Shown: positions 1 through 6,360 of the stretch, piece after piece
Layout: every line of letters starts with the position of its first letter
How positions within the stretch are numbered: the first letter of the stretch is position 1
NCBI GenBank assembly: GCA_018654125.1
Contig: JABIME010000154.1
Location: forward strand, 1-9,201
Origin: Candidatus Cloacimonadota bacterium
GTDB taxonomy: Bacteria > Cloacimonadota > Cloacimonadia > Cloacimonadales > TCS61
Length of the DNA stretch: 9,201 nucleotides
Direction: 5' to 3'
Notes under the pieces: model-generated
The model's database searches: none
What the model was told of the DNA's origin: nothing
What the model saw: only the letters and a program-made list of their open reading frames with translations
Program-made: the position numbers and the translations under genes

Positions 1-242
1 GAACTTTCTAGGTAACCTTGTGGATTTAGGTATTTTAGCACAAATTAGGTATAATTACGTTATTATTAATACTAATTTCATTATTATATTTGAAGCATGA
101 ATTTTGAATCTAAAAATTATTAAATGTCGCTATTTAAGCATGTGGTAAACGATTGATGATAGGCAATTATTCATTGACAGTAAAAAACTCATTATTTATT
201 TGGATAATCTTAAATCATAATTAAACAGAGGTAATAAGAGAA
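1..242. other. Upstream non-coding leader region
   Basis: This very AT-rich stretch before the first gene has no convincing coding sequence. One + frame is open from base 2 to a TGA at 98-100 (32 codons), but the translation is low-complexity, rich in Ile and Asn, and matches nothing I recognise. A perfect TATAAT at 50-55 has no suitably spaced -35 box. The only good promoter candidate lies near 174-202 and has its own entry. I see no tRNA, stable hairpin terminator or repeat. Confidence 0.6.
174..202 (+). promoter_or_regulatory. Candidate promoter of the nine-gene operon
   Basis: A perfect TTGACA lies at 174-179. After a 17-base spacer comes TATTTG (197-202), a weak sigma-70 -10 box. Read instead against the Bacteroidetes housekeeping pattern (TTTG, about 20 bases, TAnnTTTG), the TTG at 174-176 and the TTTATTTG at 195-202 fit partly: the final TTTG is present but the leading TA is not. 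It sits about 40 bases before the first start codon and is the only plausible promoter upstream of the tightly spaced genes. The background is so AT-rich that chance matches are likely. Confidence 0.35.
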
Positions 243-1274
243 ATGGAAAATGTAAAATTTGCACTTATTGGTTGTGGTAGGATTTCAGCAAAACATCTTG
301 AAGCAATTGAACAAATTGACGGTGCAGAGGTTATTGCCTGTGCTGATATTATTGAACAACGAGCAAAAGATTCAGCAGAAAAATTTAAGATAAAAACGCA
401 TTATAAAGATTACAAAAAAATGTTAGATAATGAAGAAGTTAATGCTGTAATAATTTGTACTCCAAGTGGCATGCACCCGCAAATGGGAATTGAAGCAGCA
501 AAAAGGAAGATCAATGTAGTAACAGAAAAGCCAATGGGTATTGATCTCAAATCAGCAGATGCTCTTGTTAATGCTTGTGATGATAATCAAGTAGAACTTT
601 TTGTAGTGAAGCAAAATCGTCTGAATCCTTCGATTCAGCTACTTAAAAAAGCAATTGATAAAGGAAGATTTGGTAGATTATTCAGTGCAAATGCAACTGT
701 CCGCTGGACAAGACCACAGAATTATTATGACCTTGCTAAATGGCGTGGAACATGGGAATTTGATGGTGGAGCTTTTATGAATCAAGCTTCACATTATTTT
801 GATCTCATTCAGTGGTTAATGGGTCCCGTAGAATCTGTAATGTCATTTACATCAACTCTGAATCACAAAATAGAAACAGAAGATATGGGAACAGGTATCA
901 TTCGTTTCAGAAATGGTGCACTTGGCACTGTAGAAGTTACAATGAATACATTCCCAAAAAATCTTGAAGGATCAATAACTATAATGGGCGAAAATGGTAC
1001 TGTTAAAATTGGCGGGATAGCTGTTAATCAAATAGATTATTGGGAATTTAAAGATTATGATGATGATGATAAATTGATCCAAACTGCTAAAACAGATCCT
1101 AAAAGTGTTTATGGTTTCGGACATTTAGGTTTCTTACAGAATGTTGTTGATGCACTCCGAGGTGAAGATGTTCCAAACACAGATGGAAGAAGTGGAAGAA
1201 AATCACTTGAACTTATTCTGGCTATGTATCAATCGGCAAAAAATGGGAAGAAAATAGCCCTTCCACTAAGATAA
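243..1274 (+). CDS. Gfo/Idh/MocA-family oxidoreductase, WlbA/WbpB-like (UDP-sugar 3-dehydrogenase type)
   Basis: This 343-residue cytoplasmic NAD(P)-dependent dehydrogenase is of normal family length. The N-terminal Rossmann fold shows the nucleotide motif GCGRISAKH (residues 10-18), and the family EKP signature is at 95-97 with K96 as the likely catalytic lysine. The C-terminal half has the segment around W168-RGTWEFDGG and N180-Q181, H184 and D187, followed by a WLMGPV block. These features resemble WlbA/WbpB enzymes, which oxidise C3 of UDP-GlcNAcA on the way to diamino-uronic sugars. The ATG at 243 follows AGAGG at 227-231 (11 bases away) and a closer AAGAG at 236-240. It is the first gene of the run, 14 bases before the prenyl synthase. 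Its substrate cannot be set from sequence alone; a role in lipid head-group sugar modification is inference. No aminotransferase or acetyltransferase partner of a WbpB pathway is present here. Confidence 0.85.
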   Translation: MENVKFALIGCGRISAKHLEAIEQIDGAEVIACADIIEQRAKDSAEKFKIKTHYKDYKKMLDNEEVNAVIICTPSGMHPQMGIEAAKRKINVVTEKPMGIDLKSADALVNACDDNQVELFVVKQNRLNPSIQLLKKAIDKGRFGRLFSANATVRWTRPQNYYDLAKWRGTWEFDGGAFMNQASHYFDLIQWLMGPVESVMSFTSTLNHKIETEDMGTGIIRFRNGALGTVEVTMNTFPKNLEGSITIMGENGTVKIGGIAVNQIDYWEFKDYDDDDKLIQTAKTDPKSVYGFGHLGFLQNVVDALRGEDVPNTDGRSGRKSLELILAMYQSAKNGKKIALPLR

Positions 1275-1277
1275 TAA

Positions 1278-1282
1278 AGAGG
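1278..1282 (+). promoter_or_regulatory. Ribosome binding site supporting a TTG start
   Basis: The AGAGG here lies 6 bases before the TTG at 1289-1291. It supports that rare start codon for the prenyl synthase: the next in-frame ATG (codon 36, inside LHEAMRY) would remove conserved N-terminal sequence just before the GGKRMRP motif. Confidence 0.6.
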
Positions 1283-1288
1283 AATAAT

Positions 1289-2176
1289 TTGTTAGTACAG
1301 GAATATTTTAAGACACGTTCAAGATTATTAGAAAAAGCTCTGGATCAATATTTAGCACCATCAGATAAGTATCCTGAACAATTACACGAAGCAATGAGAT
1401 ATAGTGTATTCAGTGGTGGAAAACGAATGCGCCCGATCCTGTTTTTTGCAACTTATGAGATGCTGATTGGAAGAAAAAATATAAACCGTTTAAGCAGATT
1501 GATGCCTGTTGCGTGTGCATTGGAACTGGTTCATACTGCTTCTCTTATACACGATGATCTTCCAAGTGTAGACAATTCTTCAGAACGCCGAGGAATTCCA
1601 AGTTGTCATGAAAAATTTGGAGAAGCTACTGCAATTTTAACAGGGGATGCTCTTATAACGAAAGCTATTGAACTCCTAACCGAGGTTAGTAATAAGAAAG
1701 TGGCATTAGATTGTATCCATGTTCTCTCTAAAGCTGTTTCTACAAGAGGGATGATAGGCGGACAGGCAGTTGATATTTTATCTGCAAAGAAAAAGGTGAA
1801 CATCAACACACTTCGTTATGTTCATCTTAAGAAGACTGGAGCTTTGTTACAAGCTGCAATGGAGCTTGCTTGCGTAATTGAAGGAGCTGAAGAAAACCTT
1901 ACAATAACACTTAGTAATTTTGCTTTGAATCTAGGTCTTGCTTATCAGATAGTGGATGATATTTTGGACGAAGTTGGAAGCTTTGAAGTACTTGGAAAAA
2001 ATCCTGGTGGAGATTCTAGAAGTCATAAAGCAACATACCCATCTTTATTAGGTTTAGAGAAATCTAAAATGAAAGCAGAGAAACTTCTTCGAGATTGCTA
2101 CAATCTTGTGAAAAATATGAAAGCAAATGATGTCCTTTTGGAATTTGTGAATATTGTAAAAGATCGGTTACCATAA
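1289..2176 (+). CDS. Trans-isoprenyl diphosphate synthase, probable geranylgeranyl diphosphate synthase
   Basis: This 295-residue protein is a soluble polyprenyl synthetase that condenses allylic diphosphates with IPP. The order of motifs is complete: GGKRMRP at 43-49 (IPP binding), the first Asp-rich motif DDLPSVD at 89-95, GGQAVDI at 157-163, KTG at 182-184, the second Asp-rich motif DDILD at 223-227, then a GK and GGD segment and KATYPSLLGL near 247-256. The spacing DDx4D marks the bacterial/plant type II class shared with IspA. At the fifth position before the first motif it has Ala84 and at the fourth Ser85; IspA-type farnesyl synthases carry an aromatic there. The small residue fits a product longer than C15, most likely C20. 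The start is TTG with a good AGAGG. It directly precedes the two prenyl-ether enzymes, which would use GGPP. Farnesyl or longer products are not excluded. Confidence 0.88.
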   Translation: MLVQEYFKTRSRLLEKALDQYLAPSDKYPEQLHEAMRYSVFSGGKRMRPILFFATYEMLIGRKNINRLSRLMPVACALELVHTASLIHDDLPSVDNSSERRGIPSCHEKFGEATAILTGDALITKAIELLTEVSNKKVALDCIHVLSKAVSTRGMIGGQAVDILSAKKKVNINTLRYVHLKKTGALLQAAMELACVIEGAEENLTITLSNFALNLGLAYQIVDDILDEVGSFEVLGKNPGGDSRSHKATYPSLLGLEKSKMKAEKLLRDCYNLVKNMKANDVLLEFVNIVKDRLP

Positions 2177-2185
2177 AATTACACG

Positions 2186-3007
2186 ATGGCTTTTTTAAAG
2201 ATAATTCGTCCCTTTAATTGTTTATTTGTAATTATTTCTGTATTTTTCGGGGCGTACTATCAATCATCAGCCAGCAATTTATTCCCAATATTATTTGCAG
2301 CAATTTCTGCTGTTCTCATAGCAGCCGCAGGTTATGTAATTAATGATTTTTTCGATATTCCTATCGATATTATTAACCGACCAGATCGAGTTCTACCTTC
2401 AGGCAAAATAACACCAAAAGCAGCTTATATTTTTTCTGTTACACTATTTATTCTTGGAATAACAGCCAGCTATTTTACCCAGAATTATTATTGTGTTCTC
2501 ATCGCAATAATTAACAGCCTACTTCTATTTAGTTATGCAAAAACTTTTAAAATGAGTTTTTTGGTTGGGAATATTCTGGTTGCCTATACAACCGCGAGTA
2601 CGTTCCTATACGGTGGCTTATGCAACAATAATTTAAAAAATTCTATGATTATTGTAATTTTTGCTTTTCTATATACTTTTATTAGAGAAATCGTAAAGGA
2701 TGGTGAAGACATAGAAGGTGATATTAAATTGGGTGCTAAAACTCTTGCTGTGAAAATAGGCAGGAAGAATATTGCAATTGTATCAATAATGCCTGTATTT
2801 GCGATCATTTTGTATTCAGTGTTTCTATTTACTGAGAATATGATTAGCCTTAAGACTTTTATAGTTTTTTCGGCAGGAATCTCCCTACCACTTGTGATAT
2901 TGATAAATTATATTTTAAGGAAAAGTGAAACAAAGAGATTTGCAAATGCTTCATCTCTAATGAAAATAAATATGTTAATGCTACTAATAATTTTATGGGT
3001 TGGGTGA
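2186..3007 (+). CDS. UbiA-family prenyltransferase, probable digeranylgeranylglyceryl phosphate synthase (DGGGPS)
   Basis: This is a 273-residue integral membrane prenyltransferase with roughly nine hydrophobic segments. The first Mg-diphosphate motif is ND at 53-54, D57 and D61, followed by NRPDRVLPSG (64-73). The second is REIVKDGEDIEGD (167-179). The N-terminal IRPFNC and the REIxKDxEDxxGD form of the second motif are typical of archaeal DGGGPS, which adds the second geranylgeranyl chain to GGGP through an ether bond at the membrane. Menaquinone, haem O and chlorophyll UbiA relatives usually differ in this block. It lies 9 bases after the prenyl synthase and 1 base before GGGPS, the enzyme that would make its acceptor. 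There is no clear Shine-Dalgarno before the ATG at 2186, so translation may depend on coupling to the gene upstream. Substrate specificity is inferred from motifs plus context. Confidence 0.82.
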   Translation: MAFLKIIRPFNCLFVIISVFFGAYYQSSASNLFPILFAAISAVLIAAAGYVINDFFDIPIDIINRPDRVLPSGKITPKAAYIFSVTLFILGITASYFTQNYYCVLIAIINSLLLFSYAKTFKMSFLVGNILVAYTTASTFLYGGLCNNNLKNSMIIVIFAFLYTFIREIVKDGEDIEGDIKLGAKTLAVKIGRKNIAIVSIMPVFAIILYSVFLFTENMISLKTFIVFSAGISLPLVILINYILRKSETKRFANASSLMKINMLMLLIILWVG

Positions 3008-3008
3008 A

Positions 3009-3755
3009 ATGAAAATTTATAATAAACTTTTGGATCTTGCAAAAAAACGAGCTAATTATTTCTGTCTGTTAGATCCCGATGAATTACAAGCTGATGAAAC
3101 AAAAGATTTTGCTAAAATGTGTGAAGAAAATGGAGCTGATGGTTTGTTAGTTGGCGGAAGTATAATGGTGAACAATAAATTCCAATCTAATTTGAAGATC
3201 ATTAAAGAGAGTGTTGATATCCCAGTTTTAATATTCCCTGGGATTTTTGATTTTGTATCTCCTCATGCAGATGCGCTACTTCTGTTAAGTGTAGTTACAA
3301 GTAGGAATCCGCAAATGCTAATTGGTGAACAAGTTCGTGCTGCACCACTTATAAAGCATTATGGGCTAGAAGCAATTGGTACAGCTTATATGATAATCGA
3401 ATCTGGCAATAGTACATCTGTTCAATTTATGAGCGGAAGTTTGCCGCTTCCAAGAACAAAAAATGATCTAGCTGTTGCACATGCTTTAGCAGGACAATAC
3501 TTAGGCATGAAGCTAATCTATATGGATGCCGGAAGTGGAGCACAGTATGCTGCAACCGATGAAATGGTTAGCGCAGTTAGAAAGAATGTTGATCTTCCAA
3601 TAATACTTGGTGGCGGTATAAAAACACCTGATGTAGCAATGCAAAAAGCAAAAGCAGGTGCAGATTTTATTGTGACCGGAAATGTGCTGGAAGATAATCC
3701 TGATCCAAAATTAATTCGGGAATTTGCTGACGCGATTCATAGTATAAAAAGATAA
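3009..3755 (+). CDS. Geranylgeranylglyceryl phosphate synthase, group II GGGPS/PcrB family
   Basis: This TIM-barrel enzyme of 248 residues joins a prenyl diphosphate to sn-glycerol-1-phosphate, making the first ether bond of archaeal-type lipids. Visible family elements, numbered from the ATG at 3009, are LLDPDE at 20-25 (metal-binding Asp), DGLLVGGS at 44-51, VLIFPG at 73-78, LLLLSVVTSRNPQ at 90-102, YMIIESG at 127-133 (phosphate and glycerol pocket), YMDAGSG at 171-177, GGGIK at 201-205 and TGNVLEDN at 223-230. The length and the SGSLPLPR insertion after the YxxxE motif fit group II (archaeal and Bacteroidetes) enzymes better than the shorter Bacillus PcrB. An in-frame TTG at 3000 would add three residues and overlap the previous stop; the ATG, 1 base after that stop, is preferred. 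Its end overlaps the next gene by one base. The family call is firm; C20 chain length is inferred from the neighbours. Confidence 0.93.
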   Translation: MKIYNKLLDLAKKRANYFCLLDPDELQADETKDFAKMCEENGADGLLVGGSIMVNNKFQSNLKIIKESVDIPVLIFPGIFDFVSPHADALLLLSVVTSRNPQMLIGEQVRAAPLIKHYGLEAIGTAYMIIESGNSTSVQFMSGSLPLPRTKNDLAVAHALAGQYLGMKLIYMDAGSGAQYAATDEMVSAVRKNVDLPIILGGGIKTPDVAMQKAKAGADFIVTGNVLEDNPDPKLIREFADAIHSIKR

Positions 3756-4522
3756 TGATAGATATTCACACACACATTCTTCACAATTGTGATGATGGCT
3801 CTAATAGTCTTGAGCTTTCTATAAAACAGATCACAAATATGATTGATAAAGGTGTTACAGATATTGTTCTCACACCTCATTACATGAATAGCTATGTTCA
3901 AACTGATGCAAAGATCATTAATAAACAATATAAAGAAATTGTAAAAGCAACATCAGACTTAAATATCAATCTTCATAAGGGTGGGGAGATCTTTTTAAAT
4001 CCTGGCATGGAAGAGAAGATCAGTAAAAAACTATGTATTGCAGATACTTCCTACATTTTAGTAGAAACAAATATGGGTGAATTTACACCAGATATTTATG
4101 AGATACTATTTGAGTTAGTACGCAATGGATATAAGCCGATTCTTGCACATCCTGAACGCTATAATTACATAATGAATAAACCTGAAATTGCAGAAGATTT
4201 TTTGCATAGGAACGTATATTTACAAATAAATGCAGGAAGTATTTTAGGGCTTTATGGAAACAGAATTGCAAAAACTGCTTGGTATCTTATTGATAATGGA
4301 TTTGCACATTTTATTGCTTCCGATAATCATTGTAAAGCTGATGAATATATATTGCCAGCAGCTTTAGAGGCAATTCGTGATAATATTGATGATTACACAG
4401 CAAATCTCCTATCACAAAAAAATCCTGAGAAAATGTTAAATGATGAAAAAATAAAATATTTTTATTTAGAAAAACAACCAGTAGAGAAGAGTGGATTTTT
4501 AAAAAAGATCCTAAATAGATAA
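3755..4522 (+). CDS. CpsB/YwqE-type PHP-domain phosphoesterase (putative tyrosine-protein phosphatase)
   Basis: This 255-residue protein is a PHP-fold metal-dependent phosphoesterase of the CpsB/CapC/YwqE family, which normally dephosphorylates the BY-kinase controlling capsule or exopolysaccharide export. Likely metal ligands are visible: DIHTH (D3, H5, H7), TPHY with H42, E78, AHPERY (H132 to Y136), QINAGS at 157-162 and ASDNH (D190, H192). The family length is about 250 residues, so it is complete. Its ATG overlaps the GGGPS stop by one base (TAATG), and its own stop overlaps the next start the same way, so coupling is likely. No BY-kinase or Wzc-like gene lies in the window. The true substrate may be a phosphotyrosyl protein encoded elsewhere or a small phosphate monoester linked to the lipid pathway; the latter is speculation. 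Confidence 0.87.
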   Translation: MIDIHTHILHNCDDGSNSLELSIKQITNMIDKGVTDIVLTPHYMNSYVQTDAKIINKQYKEIVKATSDLNINLHKGGEIFLNPGMEEKISKKLCIADTSYILVETNMGEFTPDIYEILFELVRNGYKPILAHPERYNYIMNKPEIAEDFLHRNVYLQINAGSILGLYGNRIAKTAWYLIDNGFAHFIASDNHCKADEYILPAALEAIRDNIDDYTANLLSQKNPEKMLNDEKIKYFYLEKQPVEKSGFLKKILNR

Positions 4523-5502
4523 TGAGCAGTAAAATTTTAATAACCGGAATAAGTGGATTTATCGGGCGAAATGTACTAAGACAATTGGTACAAAGTTATG
4601 ATAGTATTACCGCAATAATTCGTCCCGGAACCAAACATGAGCGCATTGAAGAATTTGTTGATAAGGTTGATTTTGCCGAGATAGATCTTACGGATATTCC
4701 TACATTAAAAGAGTATCTTGATGAAAATACTTTCGAAATAATAGTTCATATAGGAGCTGTTCGTGGTGGGCGTAAATTTAGTAATTCAGATTATTTTGAT
4801 GCAAATGTAAATGCAACTGAACAGCTTGTAATAAATGCAAGAGACAATGATTCAAAGTTTATTTTCTGCTCTTCTGTTGGTGTGTTTGGTGCAATTCCCC
4901 TTGAACAACCTGCCAATAATTCTACAAAAAGACAAGAAGATAATTATTATCATTTCACAAAAATAAGAGCAGAATCAATAATACAAAAGTACGTTCTCTA
5001 TGGGTTAAAAGCAGCAATCATAAGACCATCAATTACTTATGGGTTAGATGATTACGGTTTCCCATTTACACTCACAAAGTTAATTGATAAGAAGCTTCTG
5101 TTTCTTCCAGATCAAGATGTAATAATTCATCTGGCAAATATTAATGTTATTACTCAAGCATTTATGAAATTAGTTGAAATTGATTATCAATCGGGTGTTT
5201 GTTATAACGTGGCAGATAGCCATCCTGTAGAATTACACAAACTTTCAGAATATATAAATAATGAGTTAAAAGCAAAACCATATTCTTCGAAAAAAAACAT
5301 TGATATTAAATATTTCAAAAATGGAGAGAGGTTAGCAAAGTATTTTAAAAGTGAGCTCTGGATTGCTCGTTTTCAGTTGATATCCAGACATTGGTATTTC
5401 GATATTGAAAGCAGTTATGCTGATTTAGGTTTGAAGGAAACGGATACAATCCCAAGTTTTAAGATCGTTACAGATTGGTACAAAGATCTAAATTCAAAAT
5501 AA
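4522..5502 (+). CDS. NAD-dependent epimerase/dehydratase, extended SDR family
   Basis: This 326-residue soluble protein has an N-terminal NAD(P)-binding Rossmann fold. The glycine motif TGISGFIG is at 8-15, an acidic segment DLTD at 55-58, the active-site Ser pair in CSSVGVFG at 116-123, and the catalytic YHFTK (Y143, K147) at 143-147. RPSITYG at 168-174 is the usual proline-containing element after the catalytic helix. These are features of extended SDRs, which act on nucleotide sugars (4-epimerases, dehydratases, reductases) but also on sterols and flavonoids. The C-terminal third is divergent and gives no clear substrate. Its ATG lies in a TAATG overlap with the PHP gene and it is 12 bases before the methyltransferase. 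A role in making or modifying a head-group sugar is plausible from context but not shown. Confidence 0.82.
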   Translation: MSSKILITGISGFIGRNVLRQLVQSYDSITAIIRPGTKHERIEEFVDKVDFAEIDLTDIPTLKEYLDENTFEIIVHIGAVRGGRKFSNSDYFDANVNATEQLVINARDNDSKFIFCSSVGVFGAIPLEQPANNSTKRQEDNYYHFTKIRAESIIQKYVLYGLKAAIIRPSITYGLDDYGFPFTLTKLIDKKLLFLPDQDVIIHLANINVITQAFMKLVEIDYQSGVCYNVADSHPVELHKLSEYINNELKAKPYSSKKNIDIKYFKNGERLAKYFKSELWIARFQLISRHWYFDIESSYADLGLKETDTIPSFKIVTDWYKDLNSK

Positions 5503-5504
5503 AC

Positions 5505-5510
5505 AGGTGA
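5505..5510 (+). promoter_or_regulatory. Ribosome binding site for the methyltransferase gene
   Basis: AGGTGA here is 4 bases before the ATG at 5515. It is one of the clearest Shine-Dalgarno matches in the operon and fixes the start; it falls in the 12-base gap after the SDR stop. Confidence 0.6.
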
Positions 5511-5514
5511 ATAG

Positions 5515-6360
5515 ATGGCAATTCCGATATTAAAAAACTGGAAAAGATATTTTACAAACACCGATGAAGGTCTGGGATCTTCCTATGAAAGAATAATTTT
5601 GAATAATAAATTGAACCAAATTTGCAAGCATTTTGACATTTCAACGGTTCTAGAAGCTCCCAGTTTTGGCTTTACCGGATTATCCGGAATTAATAGTGTA
5701 AATTTAGCTAAAGATGGGAAGCAATTAACTCTTTTAGATAATGATGAGTCTCGAATTACCTTAATAAAAAAAATATGGGATGATTTGGATCTTCAACTTA
5801 AAATTGAATTTTCAAAGCAATTCCAATCACTACCTTTTGCAGGAAACTCATTTGATCTTAGTTGGAATTTCTCGGCACTCTGGTTTGTAGAAGATCTCTC
5901 TGAATTTCTTAAAGAGCTTTCAAGAGTTACATCAAAAGCTATATTACTTAGTGTTCCCAACAGAAGCGGAATGGGTTATATCTCTCAAAAGATTCTTGGA
6001 TTTAAAGAGTTGAAAAGACACTTGAAAGAAGATAATATATTACCTAAGAATATTAAAAGAGAAATGAAGAAAAATGGTTGGATGTTGATCGATAGTAATT
6101 ATATCGATTGCCCACCTTGGCCGGATATTGGAATGCCGAAGGATAAATTCCTGAAGATATTCGGATTAGGCTGGATAATGAAAAAGAGAGAGCATATTCC
6201 AATGACTATTATGGATCATTATAGCGGAAAAGATGCTGACTTTCCAAATAAAATGATGGACCATTTCTGGTTTGAAAGGAGAGCACCAAAACTTATGAAA
6301 GCGTTTTGGGCTCATCATAAATATTTCCTCTTTATTCCAACTAAGCAGGTTAAGAATTGA
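5515..6360 (+). CDS. Class I SAM-dependent methyltransferase, divergent
   Basis: This 281-residue protein looks like a class I Rossmann-fold methyltransferase. Motif I appears as VLEAPSFGFTG at 45-55, in which the first glycines of the usual ExGxGxG are replaced by Ala and Pro. Motif II is LTLLDND at 71-77, and the acidic D75 or D77 could bind the SAM ribose. A region like the Methyltransf_11 post-motif is at 105-118 (SLPFAGNSFDLSWN), followed by a hydrophobic strand ILLSVPN at 143-149. The C-terminal 110 residues are rich in Trp, Phe, His, Lys and Met, for example PPWPDIG at 200-206 and MMDHFWFERR at 247-256, and look like a substrate or membrane-contact domain that I do not recognise. No transmembrane helix is evident. 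Its stop overlaps the flippase start by one base (TGATG). It could methylate a lipid head group or sugar; the substrate is unknown and loss of activity cannot be excluded. Confidence 0.72.
   Translation: MAIPILKNWKRYFTNTDEGLGSSYERIILNNKLNQICKHFDISTVLEAPSFGFTGLSGINSVNLAKDGKQLTLLDNDESRITLIKKIWDDLDLQLKIEFSKQFQSLPFAGNSFDLSWNFSALWFVEDLSEFLKELSRVTSKAILLSVPNRSGMGYISQKILGFKELKRHLKEDNILPKNIKREMKKNGWMLIDSNYIDCPPWPDIGMPKDKFLKIFGLGWIMKKREHIPMTIMDHYSGKDADFPNKMMDHFWFERRAPKLMKAFWAHHKYFLFIPTKQVKN

Noticed and set aside
50..55. Perfect TATAAT as a promoter -10 box
   Set aside because: No -35-like sequence lies 16-18 bases upstream and it is nearly 190 bases from the first gene; chance matches are expected at this base composition.
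2..100. Open + frame of 32 codons at the left edge, possibly the tail of an upstream gene
   Set aside because: It is low-complexity, Ile/Asn rich and in an AT-rich stretch where such a run occurs by chance; no motif or family resemblance is visible.
1053..1073. DYDDDDK stretch in the first protein, resembling a FLAG or enterokinase tag
   Set aside because: It lacks the first Lys of the FLAG tag, lies internally in a normal C-terminal domain and is encoded by GAT repeats natural to this composition, so it is coincidence and not an engineering trace.
1606..1809. Minus-strand open frames opposite the main genes (also at 2584-2808, 3737-3928, 4083-4271, 6166-6375, 7443-7673, 8024-8242 and 8614-8856)
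   Set aside because: Each lies opposite a gene with clear protein-family motifs, has no family resemblance of its own and is explained by codon bias on the coding strand.
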